The translations under genes and the position numbers were made by a program. Below the pieces are notes generated by a model. That model was given only the letters and a program-made list of their open reading frames with translations. It searched no databases and had not been told where the DNA came from. A stretch of 13,983 nucleotides of DNA from Aequoribacter sp003520285 (GTDB lineage Bacteria > Pseudomonadota > Gammaproteobacteria > Pseudomonadales > Halieaceae), in assembly GCA_963966765.1 (NCBI GenBank), contig CAXAAR010000063.1, positions 1 to 13,983 of the forward strand, written 5' to 3'. Below are positions 6,859 through 13,570 of the stretch, in pieces (positions within the stretch are counted from its first letter, which is position 1; each line of letters starts with the position of its first letter).

Positions 6859-8397
6859 CTACCGGCCCTGACTAAAAACAGTTTCAAGAATTTGGTCGAC
6901 AGTAAATGATGCCGGCCTCTGACGCTGCGGAAATTCTTGGAATGTCATTAGAAATTGCGTCAATTCAACCCGCGCAATTGACAGTTGCGGACCAGCCCGA
7001 CGGTTCCACCAATCGTTATAGTTATTCGAGTCAATGTCGGCGCGTTCAAAAGGATCTCGACGCAGATGATACAACTTCGGAATTCGCAAGTAGACGAAGG
7101 GCTCGCGCCAGACATCAAATTGCGCCGCTCTCTGCTCAGCAAATAGCGCCTTCCAGTCACCCACCCGCATGGCCATCAAGTCGCCATCATCGCTCCAATA
7201 GAAAAAGGTTTTGCGCGCGCCCTTGTCTGACTCACCCGTAAGGTGATCCAGGAAATTATAGCCATCGAGGTGCACTTTATAGGGCTTGCCTTGAATCCGT
7301 GTTCCGACTTTTAGATCTTCTTTGACAGTCTCGTTACCGACCGCCGCTGCCAGTGTGGGAAACCAGTCTAAATGCGACATGACTTCATTACTGATCTCGC
7401 CTGCAGGGATTTTTCCTGGCCAGCGCACCATGGCGGGGACCCGGAAACCTCCCTCCCAATTCGTGTTCTTCTCGCCTCGGAACGGTGTAATAGCGCCATC
7501 TGGCCACATGTTGTAATGCGGACCGTTATCGGTCGTATAAATGACAATCGTGTCATCCGCTATGCCGAGTTGGTCAAGCTTGTCGAGAAGCTGTCCGACC
7601 AACATGTCGTGGCCTACCATGGCATCGTTATAGAAACCCTGCCCCGATAAACCCAATTCTTTTTCAGCGGTATGAGTGTAGTAGTGCATACGTGTCGAAT
7701 TAAACCAGACAAAGAAAGGTTTCTCTTCGGCATGCGCTCGATCGATAAAATTCAAGGAAGCGGCTAAGAATTCTTCGTCGACTGTTTCCATGCGCTTCTT
7801 GGTCAGCGGCCCCGAATCTTGAATCTGCCCATCGGCAGAACTTTTAATCACGCCTCGTGGCGAGAATCGCTTCTGAAACTCAGGATCTTGCGGATAATCT
7901 GGATTCTCGGGCTCTTCCTCGGCATTTAAATGGTATAGGTTGCCAAAAAACTCATCAAAACCATGATTCGTGGGCAGAAAGCGATCCTGGTCCCCTAGAT
8001 GATTTTTACCAAAATGTGCAGTCGCATAACCTTGATCTTTTAACACCGCTGCTAGTGTGACGTCTTCATCTTGTATGCCCAAGTCAGCACCGGGGATGCC
8101 AACTTTGGTTAGACCAGTCCGAATTGGGCTCTGCCCGGTGATAAAAGCTGATCTGCCGGCGGTGCAGCTCTGCTCGCCATAATAGTCGGTGAACTTCAGT
8201 CCCTCTTTGGCAATGCGGTCAATATTCGGGGTCTCGTATCCCATCATCCCCATATTGTAAGTAGAGAGGTTCCAGATTCCGATGTCATCTCCCCAAATCA
8301 CCAAAATGTTGGGCTGCTTCGCGTATGCTGCAGTGCCACACAAAGTGCTTAACAGAGCGACTAACCCGATCGCGCATCGCTGCCTAAATGAACCCAT
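6859..8397 (-). CDS. Secreted S1-family sulfatase (arylsulfatase-like), FGly type
   Basis: A 512-residue sulfatase of the alkaline-phosphatase superfamily, predicted to hydrolyse a sulfate ester in the periplasm or outside the cell; the substrate is unknown. An N-terminal signal peptide (about 1-26, MGSFRQR then a hydrophobic core, ending TAAYA before KQPN) supports Sec export. Metal and active-site residues visible by family pattern are Asp37/Asp38 (WGDDIG), Cys78 as the formylglycine precursor in CTAGR (78-82, Ala instead of the common Pro), Lys131/His133 (FGKNHLGD), His238, Asp290/Asn291 (TTDNGPH) and Lys310. Cys78 must be oxidised by an FGE or anaerobic sulfatase-maturating enzyme encoded elsewhere, since none is seen here. 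The ATG at 8397 is preceded by AAGGGG with about 9-nt spacing. The gene is first in a run of minus-strand genes leading into moxR and bat genes 23 bp later. Confidence 0.93.
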   Translation of the reverse strand: MGSFRQRCAIGLVALLSTLCGTAAYAKQPNILVIWGDDIGIWNLSTYNMGMMGYETPNIDRIAKEGLKFTDYYGEQSCTAGRSAFITGQSPIRTGLTKVGIPGADLGIQDEDVTLAAVLKDQGYATAHFGKNHLGDQDRFLPTNHGFDEFFGNLYHLNAEEEPENPDYPQDPEFQKRFSPRGVIKSSADGQIQDSGPLTKKRMETVDEEFLAASLNFIDRAHAEEKPFFVWFNSTRMHYYTHTAEKELGLSGQGFYNDAMVGHDMLVGQLLDKLDQLGIADDTIVIYTTDNGPHYNMWPDGAITPFRGEKNTNWEGGFRVPAMVRWPGKIPAGEISNEVMSHLDWFPTLAAAVGNETVKEDLKVGTRIQGKPYKVHLDGYNFLDHLTGESDKGARKTFFYWSDDGDLMAMRVGDWKALFAEQRAAQFDVWREPFVYLRIPKLYHLRRDPFERADIDSNNYNDWWNRRAGPQLSIARVELTQFLMTFQEFPQRQRPASFTVDQILETVFSQGR

Positions 8398-8410
8398 AGA
8401 AATATCCCCT

Positions 8411-8432
8411 TGACTCTTCTGTTATGACTCTT
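8411..8432. repeat. 8-bp direct repeat TGACTCTT x2 in the sulfatase leader
   Basis: TGACTCTT occurs perfectly at 8411-8418 and 8425-8432, with a 6-bp spacer and so a 14-bp period, just upstream of the sulfatase start and touching its Shine-Dalgarno. A direct repeat of this kind could be a regulator site or mere chance. No known regulator consensus is recognised. Confidence 0.35.
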
Positions 8433-8449
8433 ATAAGTTTTTGAAAAAC

Positions 8450-8455
8450 AGTATA
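8450..8455 (-). promoter_or_regulatory. Candidate -10 box of the sulfatase (and possibly Bat) operon
   Basis: On the minus strand this reads TATACT, five of six matches to the sigma-70 -10 consensus. It lies about 50 bp upstream of the sulfatase ATG in the divergent intergenic region. The hexamer 17 bp upstream (TGAAGC) is a poor -35, so the promoter would be weak or activator-dependent. No other better candidate was found. Confidence 0.3.
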
Positions 8456-8576
8456 CCCTAGATTTTTACTGAGCTTCACCGCGATATCATTACCGCTCGT
8501 CTCAGTATCGCCTCATGAGCTAACGCCGGTAGGTTGCTTACTGTCGCATACATTAACGCTACACACAGAGGTCATA

Positions 8577-9416
8577 ATGAGCCAGAACGAATACACACCA
8601 CCCGCGGTATGGACATGGGATCAAGGCAGCGGAGGACGATTCGCACAGATTAATCGACCTATTGCGGGCGCAACCCATGAGAAACCACTCCCGATCGGTC
8701 AGCACCCCTTACAACTGCACTCGCTAGGTACACCGAACGGCGTCAAAGTGACCATTTTACTCGAAGAGCTGTTAGCACTTGGGATCACAGAAGCAGAATA
8801 TGATGCGTGGATAGTGAATATTCTCGAGGGCTCACAGTTCTCAAGTGGCTTTGTTGGTATCAATCCAAACTCAAAAATTCCAGCCTTACTCGACAACAGT
8901 GTGAATCCACCGCAACGGGTGTTCGAGTCAGGCGCAATCTTGATGTATCTGGCTGAGAAGTTTGGGCACTTCTTACCCACCGAAGCAGGCGCTCGAGCAG
9001 AAACGCTCTCTTGGTTATTCTGGCAAATGGGCAGTGCTGCATTTCTGGGTGGTGGATTCGGACATTTTTACGCCTATGCGCCCGAGAAGTACGAATACCC
9101 GATTAACCGCTACACCATGGAAGTGAAGCGGCAACTCGATGTGCTGAATCAGCACTTAGCGGAACACGAATATTTAGCGGGCTCAGAGTATACGATCGCA
9201 GATATGTCGACCTTCCCTTGGTACGGGATGCTGGTCATCGGCAATCTGTATTCAGCCCAAGAGTTTCTGGATGTTCACACCTATACTCATGTTGAGCGCT
9301 GGGCCAGACAGATCGACGCCCGTCCCGCGGTTCAGCGAGGTAAGCGTGTCAACACGACGTGGGGACCTGAAAGTGAACGCTGCATTGAGCGTCACAGCGC
9401 GGCCGATCTAGATTAA
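8577..9416 (+). CDS. yghU: YghU-type glutathione S-transferase / disulfide-bond reductase
   Basis: A 279-residue cytoplasmic protein closely resembling E. coli YghU along its length. The N-terminal extension reads VWTWDQGSGGRFAQINRPIAG then HEKPLP, a YghU hallmark. It is followed by the thioredoxin-like GST domain with SLGTPNGVKV (49-58), NPNSKIPAL (97-104) and FESGAILMYLAEKFG (116-130). The all-helical C-terminal domain has LSWLFWQMGSAAFLGGGFGHFYAYAP (144-169), AGSEYTIADM and a closing ERWARQIDARPAVQRG. YghU homologues bind two glutathione molecules and reduce disulfides such as 2-hydroxyethyl disulfide; the active-site loop TPNG is conserved. The ATG at 8577 has AGAGGT about 5 nt upstream. 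It is divergent from the sulfatase and its stop overlaps the dinB stop in the opposite direction. No regulator is adjacent. Confidence 0.95.
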   Translation: MSQNEYTPPAVWTWDQGSGGRFAQINRPIAGATHEKPLPIGQHPLQLHSLGTPNGVKVTILLEELLALGITEAEYDAWIVNILEGSQFSSGFVGINPNSKIPALLDNSVNPPQRVFESGAILMYLAEKFGHFLPTEAGARAETLSWLFWQMGSAAFLGGGFGHFYAYAPEKYEYPINRYTMEVKRQLDVLNQHLAEHEYLAGSEYTIADMSTFPWYGMLVIGNLYSAQEFLDVHTYTHVERWARQIDARPAVQRGKRVNTTWGPESERCIERHSAADLD

Positions 9417-10570
9417 GCCTCAAAACTCAAGGAATACTGCATAGCGTGTTCTTCAACAGCGTCCGATGACTGGGCGCTGGCGCTTGTTGGCTCGAAGTGG
9501 ACCAGACCCGACACCTGCCCTCCCATTAAACGCACCGGTTTGGCCAAGGGCCATTCTTTGCGCAGCAGGTTGAGTAGCAAGTCACGCAAGTGCGCCTGAG
9601 AGCCAATATTGTCATCCAAAGACAGCGCCCGAGTGATCTGCTCGAAATCAGCAAACTTGATTTTTAGGGTGGCCGTTCGGCCCAAGCAGCCATGTTTGTA
9701 TAAGCGCTGCCAGATGTCTTCCGACAGAGCTTCTAGGGCCTGCTCCATTGCCTCTAAGGTAGTGAGATCTTGCGCATAGGTTCGCTCGGCACCCACCGAT
9801 TTTCTCACGCGATTGGGCCTTACAGGTCGGTCATCGATACCGCGGCAGGCAAAGTATAAGTATTCCGCCGATCGACCAAAGTGTTCTGCTAAGAATCTCA
9901 GGCTGCACGATTTCAGATCAGCGCCGGTGTTGAGATTCAGTTGTGCCATTCGCTCAGCTGTCTTAGGACCAACACCATAAAATCTGCGCACCGGCAAGGC
10001 GTCCACAAATCGCTCTCCCTCACCCGGCAGTACCACACACTGCCCGTTTGGCTTGTTCTGATCAGAAGCGATTTTCGCCAGAAACTTGTTGTAGCTGATA
10101 CCGGCACTGGCGGTTAAATTTAACTCTTCAGCGATTGCCGCGCGGATTTGCTGTGCAATCTTAACCGCACTACCCACGCCCAGTTTATCCTCGGTCACGT
10201 CGAGGTAGGCTTCATCAAGCGATAATGGCTCAATCAAATCCGTGTAACGCGCAAAAATAGACCTAATGTGATCCGATATGCCCCGATAGACTTCGAATCG
10301 TGCTTTCACGAAAATAAGATCAGGGCATAGTCGCTGCGCGGTCACCGATGGCATAGCGGATTTCACGCCGAAGACCCGCGCCTCATAGCTAGCTGCCGCT
10401 ACAACGCCGCGCTGTTGAGCGCCACCAACCGCAATGGGACGACCGCGTAATTTGGGGTTATCGCGTTGCTCGACACTGGCGTAGAATGCATCCATGTCGA
10501 TATGGATGATTTTACGGATCGCACTCTGGTTCTCACCGGGATTATTCAAGGGAATAAGAAGCCAAGACAA
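9413..10570 (-). CDS. dinB: DNA polymerase IV (Y-family translesion polymerase)
   Basis: An error-prone Y-family polymerase for lesion bypass. The conserved part begins at RKIIHIDMDAFYASVE (residues 19-34 in this reading). Catalytic carboxylates are Asp25 and Asp27 of DMD, with Asp119/Glu120 in SLDEAYLDVT; Tyr30 occupies the steric-gate position. Later come SAGISYNKFLAKIASD and a helix-hairpin-helix region FYGVGPKTAERM. The little-finger domain leads to a C-terminal QYSLSF that resembles a beta-clamp binding motif (QLxLF-like). The 385-residue frame is longer than the usual 350 or so. The 5' limit given is an in-frame TTG without a good Shine-Dalgarno; TTG 10549 is the other non-ATG choice, and no in-frame ATG lies before the DMD motif. 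The true start is therefore uncertain. The 3' end overlaps the yghU stop tail to tail. No LexA box (CTGT-N8-ACAG) was seen upstream. Confidence 0.93.
   Translation of the reverse strand: MSWLLIPLNNPGENQSAIRKIIHIDMDAFYASVEQRDNPKLRGRPIAVGGAQQRGVVAAASYEARVFGVKSAMPSVTAQRLCPDLIFVKARFEVYRGISDHIRSIFARYTDLIEPLSLDEAYLDVTEDKLGVGSAVKIAQQIRAAIAEELNLTASAGISYNKFLAKIASDQNKPNGQCVVLPGEGERFVDALPVRRFYGVGPKTAERMAQLNLNTGADLKSCSLRFLAEHFGRSAEYLYFACRGIDDRPVRPNRVRKSVGAERTYAQDLTTLEAMEQALEALSEDIWQRLYKHGCLGRTATLKIKFADFEQITRALSLDDNIGSQAHLRDLLLNLLRKEWPLAKPVRLMGGQVSGLVHFEPTSASAQSSDAVEEHAMQYSLSFEA
10541..10570 (-). promoter_or_regulatory. Candidate sigma-70-like promoter for dinB
   Basis: On the minus strand TTGTCT (10565-10570) is followed after 18 bp by AATAAT (10541-10546), four and five matches to the -35 and -10 consensus. 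It lies within the extreme 5' part of the dinB reading frame as drawn. If real it would place the transcript start near 10534, downstream of both TTG candidates. It is a by-eye match only. Confidence 0.3.
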
Positions 10571-10646
10571 GAACTGTGGGCGTGATATAGCACTGAGGCC
10601 GAGGGGGAATTACCCGGCAATCGGGTTGAATGTTGAGCCCATAAAA

Positions 10647-10661
10647 TGTAAATAAACTACA
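10647..10661. promoter_or_regulatory. HexR-like operator, site 1, upstream of edd
   Basis: TGTAAATAAACTACA has inverted ends TGTA/TACA separated by 7 bp. By eye it agrees at 13 of 15 positions with the HexR consensus as I recall it (TGTAATTAAATTACA). HexR is the KDPG-responsive regulator that controls edd, eda, glk and zwf in many gammaproteobacteria. The site lies in the divergent dinB/edd intergenic region, about 79-93 bp before the edd ATG. Confidence 0.5.
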
Positions 10662-10697
10662 AAAAAGCACTTTATTTCTGGATTTATTCGCTAATTT

Positions 10698-10712
10698 TGT
10701 GCTTTTATTACA
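10698..10712. promoter_or_regulatory. HexR-like operator, site 2, upstream of edd
   Basis: TGTGCTTTTATTACA matches the right half of the HexR consensus (ATTACA) perfectly and the left half only in TGT. Reading two bases further gives a 17-bp element with TGTG/CACA ends. It begins 51 bp after site 1, about five helical turns, placing both sites on one DNA face, and ends 27 bp before the edd start. It is weaker than site 1. Confidence 0.35.
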
Positions 10713-10739
10713 CATCGGTTTTACGACCAAGGCGTTGAT

Positions 10740-12590
10740 ATGCATCCCGAAGTTCAAAAAGTAACCCGAGCCATTGCGCAGCACAGTCAAGCTTTGCGCA
10801 CGGCCTACTTGCAACGTTTAGACGACGACGCGAGTTCATCACCCGATCGAGCCAGACTCAGCTGTGGCAATTTAGCGCATGGCTTTGCCGCGTGCAATGA
10901 CAACGATAAAGAAACGATTAAGCTGATGGACTCGATTAATGTAGGCATCGTCACAGCCTACAACGATATGTTAAGTGCCCACCAGCCCTACGCTGGCTAC
11001 CCTGAACTGATCAAAGCGGCATTGCGACAAGTCGGATCCACCGCTCAAGTTGCCGGAGCGACACCCGCCATGTGTGATGGCGTAACTCAAGGACAGGCTG
11101 GCATGGAACTCAGCTTGCTCAGCCGTGATCACATTGCGCAGGCAACTGCCATCGCGCTATCCCATCAAATGTTTGACGCCACAATTCTTTTAGGGATCTG
11201 CGATAAAATTGTGCCGGGGCTTCTCATCGGTGCGCTCAGGTTTGGGCACCTACCCACTTTGTTCATTCCTGCGGGCCCAATGCCGAGCGGGCTGCCAAAT
11301 AAAGAAAAGCTCCGGATCCGACAACTCTACGCCCAAGGCAAAGTGGATCGAGATGCGCTGCTCGAGGCTGAATCAGCATCGTATCACTCGGCCGGTACCT
11401 GCACCTTTTACGGCACCGCCAACAGTAACCAGATGGTGCTTGAGGCGATGGGTTTGCAGCTGCCGGGCAGCTCATTCGTGAATCCAGGGACACCTTTACG
11501 CGATGCGTTAACAACCGAAGCTGCCCAACAGATCACACGCATCTCCGCGAAATCTCGAGACTACCGCCCCATTGGGCGCGTCATTGATGAAAAAGCGATC
11601 GTCAATGGACTGGTGGCACTGCTAGCGTCCGGGGGCTCAACCAACCACACCATCCACTTAATCACCGTTGCGCGCGCAGCGGGTATCGTGATTACTTGGG
11701 GTGACATGGACGCCCTCTCACGAGTGACCCCCTTATTAGCGCAGGTATATCCAAACGGCGCTGCTGATATCAATCATTTCCACGCTGCTGGAGGAACAGG
11801 CCTCTTGTTTCGGGAGCTTCTTGATGCAGGGCTCATGCACCCTGACGCACTGACCGTGTGGGGCGATAATTTCGCTGACTACTGCACCGAACCCAAGCTG
11901 ATCGATCAACGCCTCGTTTGGCAACCAACGCCTGTTCAATCGCTCGACTCAACTGTTATCGCTTCAACCAAACAACCCTTCGATAAAGAGGGCGGTTTAC
12001 GGATGCTCGATGGCAATCTTGGTCGCAGCGTTATTAAGCTTTCTGCTGTTGCGTCCGGGCATCGCAATGTCACTGCACCAGCGGTTGTATTCGATAGCCA
12101 ACACGATTTAGAGGCACGGTTCAAATCTGGTGACCTCGACCGCGATTGCGTTGTAGTAGTTCGATACCAAGGTCCCACCGCCAATGGGATGCCAGAGCTT
12201 CATAAGCTGACCCCGTTTCTGGGCGTGCTGCAAGATAAAGGGTTCAAGGTCGCACTGGTGACCGATGGTCGAATGTCGGGTGCCTCTGGCAAAGTGCCGG
12301 CCGCCATTCACTTGTGCCCAGAAGCAGCACAAGGCGGTTTAATTGGGAAAATCCAAGACGGTGACCTGATCGAGCTCGATGCCATTCAAGGCCACTTAAT
12401 TGCGCATGTTGATGCTGAGGAGCTGGCCAATAGACCCCTTCCCAAACCCCCGCTTTCGGGTGATAACTGTGGTCGTGATTTATTTGAGACAGCTCGGATT
12501 ATGCTGTCGAGCGCAGAAACTGGTGCTACTTTTCTATTCCACCCGTGGCACCCAGAGCGAGAACTCACGGGCGAGGAAACGAACCCATGA
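10740..12590 (+). CDS. edd: 6-phosphogluconate dehydratase
   Basis: Converts 6-phospho-D-gluconate to 2-keto-3-deoxy-6-phosphogluconate (KDPG), the first dedicated step of the Entner-Doudoroff pathway, in the cytoplasm. The 616-residue length is typical for Edd. The protein belongs to the IlvD/Edd family. Cysteines expected to hold the iron-sulfur cluster are in conserved settings: Cys112 (MCDGVTQGQAGMELS), Cys154 (GICDKIVPG) and Cys221 (GTCTFYGTANSNQM). Other family stretches are TAYNDMLSAHQPY (72-84), FIPAGPMPSGLPNKEK (175-190), SGGSTNHTIHL and VTDGRMSGASGKVPAAIH. The Edd assignment over dihydroxyacid dehydratase (IlvD) rests on these and on the glk-eda neighbours. ATG 10740 is preceded by AAGG in a suitable position. 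The final TGA overlaps the glk ATG. Two HexR-like sites lie upstream, consistent with carbon-source control. Confidence 0.97.
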   Translation: MHPEVQKVTRAIAQHSQALRTAYLQRLDDDASSSPDRARLSCGNLAHGFAACNDNDKETIKLMDSINVGIVTAYNDMLSAHQPYAGYPELIKAALRQVGSTAQVAGATPAMCDGVTQGQAGMELSLLSRDHIAQATAIALSHQMFDATILLGICDKIVPGLLIGALRFGHLPTLFIPAGPMPSGLPNKEKLRIRQLYAQGKVDRDALLEAESASYHSAGTCTFYGTANSNQMVLEAMGLQLPGSSFVNPGTPLRDALTTEAAQQITRISAKSRDYRPIGRVIDEKAIVNGLVALLASGGSTNHTIHLITVARAAGIVITWGDMDALSRVTPLLAQVYPNGAADINHFHAAGGTGLLFRELLDAGLMHPDALTVWGDNFADYCTEPKLIDQRLVWQPTPVQSLDSTVIASTKQPFDKEGGLRMLDGNLGRSVIKLSAVASGHRNVTAPAVVFDSQHDLEARFKSGDLDRDCVVVVRYQGPTANGMPELHKLTPFLGVLQDKGFKVALVTDGRMSGASGKVPAAIHLCPEAAQGGLIGKIQDGDLIELDAIQGHLIAHVDAEELANRPLPKPPLSGDNCGRDLFETARIMLSSAETGATFLFHPWHPERELTGEETNP

Positions 12591-13570
12591 CGCGCCCATG
12601 GCATCTTGTTGCTGACATTGGGGGCACCAACGCTCGCTATGGTGTGATCTGCGCGGAATCTGGGAATCTAGACCAGGTCTGCTTACATTCAGTGGCACAA
12701 TACCCCAACTTCCATGACTCTTTATCACACTTCTTAACCGAGATCAGAGCGCAAGCAACTTATGCGGTGAACCCCACTCACACCTGCCTCGGTGTGGCGA
12801 GTGTGCCAGATACCGACGAAATCCTTTTTACCAATAGTTCCTGGCGATTTACGCGGCGCTCCGTACAAGACCTCCTGAAGGATACCCACCTGAGTGTGAT
12901 TAATGATTTCACAGCAGTGGGATACGCAATTCCTCATTTGCAACCATCAGATTACATCGAGATCGGCGGACACGGAATCAAAAGCCATAAGCCGGCCATT
13001 GTTATGGGACCAGGCACGGGGCTTGGGGTGGCGTCAATTATCCCATCTGACCAAGGGACCGCCTTTGTCGTTGGAGGTGAAGGGGGCCATGTCGACTTTG
13101 CCCCTGTCACACCACTGGAAATCTCGGTACTAGAAGAGCTACAAAAGCGATTTGAGCGGGTCTCAATTGAACGCGTCTTGTCGGGTGCCGGCATCGTCAA
13201 CCTCTACCAAGCTATCGCACTCATTAAAGGGCGACAAACCCAATTTGAAACGGCCTCTGAGATTGCTGAAAGCGCCAGCCAGGGCTCGGACAGTTTAGCC
13301 GCTTCGGCGATGAACGCGTTCTTCGGGATTTTGGGGTCAACCGCGGGAAATCTGGCACTCACGCTAGGTGCGCAAGGCGGTGTCTATATCGCCGGCGGAA
13401 TCACCCCCCGCTACCCCAACCTGCTTCACAATAGTGACTTCCGAGCCCGGTTCGAGGCGAAAGGCCGATACAAATCTTATTTGCAACCCATCCCCCTAAG
13501 AGTCATCACTAAAGATCATTTAGGTCTGCTGGGCGCCGCACATTACATTACGCTTTTGGAGAATCTATGA
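12587..13570 (+). CDS. glk: Glucokinase (E. coli type, PF02685)
   Basis: Phosphorylates glucose with ATP to glucose 6-phosphate in the cytoplasm, feeding the Entner-Doudoroff route via Zwf and Pgl. The 327-residue protein starts MTRPWHLVADIGGTNARYG, with the phosphate-binding ADIGGTNAR at 9-17. The sugar-binding and catalytic segment is VINDFTAVGYAIPHL (Asn106, Asp107 as the expected base). MGPGTGLGVA lies at 140-149 and GGEGGHVDFAP at 163-173 (Glu165, His168), with Glu195 in SIERVLSGAGIVNLY. These correspond to the known sugar ligands of E. coli Glk. I chose ATG 12587, which overlaps the edd stop (ATGA), rather than an in-frame GTG at 12545 that would add 14 unconserved residues; GAGG lies about 11 nt upstream. 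Its own stop overlaps the eda ATG, so edd-glk-eda is translationally coupled. Confidence 0.96.
   Translation: MTRPWHLVADIGGTNARYGVICAESGNLDQVCLHSVAQYPNFHDSLSHFLTEIRAQATYAVNPTHTCLGVASVPDTDEILFTNSSWRFTRRSVQDLLKDTHLSVINDFTAVGYAIPHLQPSDYIEIGGHGIKSHKPAIVMGPGTGLGVASIIPSDQGTAFVVGGEGGHVDFAPVTPLEISVLEELQKRFERVSIERVLSGAGIVNLYQAIALIKGRQTQFETASEIAESASQGSDSLAASAMNAFFGILGSTAGNLALTLGAQGGVYIAGGITPRYPNLLHNSDFRARFEAKGRYKSYLQPIPLRVITKDHLGLLGAAHYITLLENL

Noticed and set aside
10612..10626. Small inverted repeat ACCCG-GCAAT-CGGGT
   Set aside because: The stem is only 5 bp with no following T-run on either strand, so it is not a credible terminator; chance is likely.
10571..10739. LexA (SOS) box in front of dinB
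   Set aside because: No CTGT-N8-ACAG pattern was found upstream of dinB in this interval, so SOS control cannot be claimed from sequence.
10542..10814. Minus-strand 90-codon open frame across the dinB/edd intergenic region
   Set aside because: It overlaps the 5' ends of two well-supported genes, has no family resemblance and covers the likely regulatory sites.
11209..11481. Plus-strand 90-codon frame inside edd
   Set aside because: Out-of-frame shadow within the conserved, cysteine-bearing part of edd.
12545..12586. GTG start for glk 14 codons upstream
   Set aside because: The extra residues are unlike glucokinase N-termini and lie inside edd; the ATG at 12587 starts right before the conserved LVADIGGTNAR.
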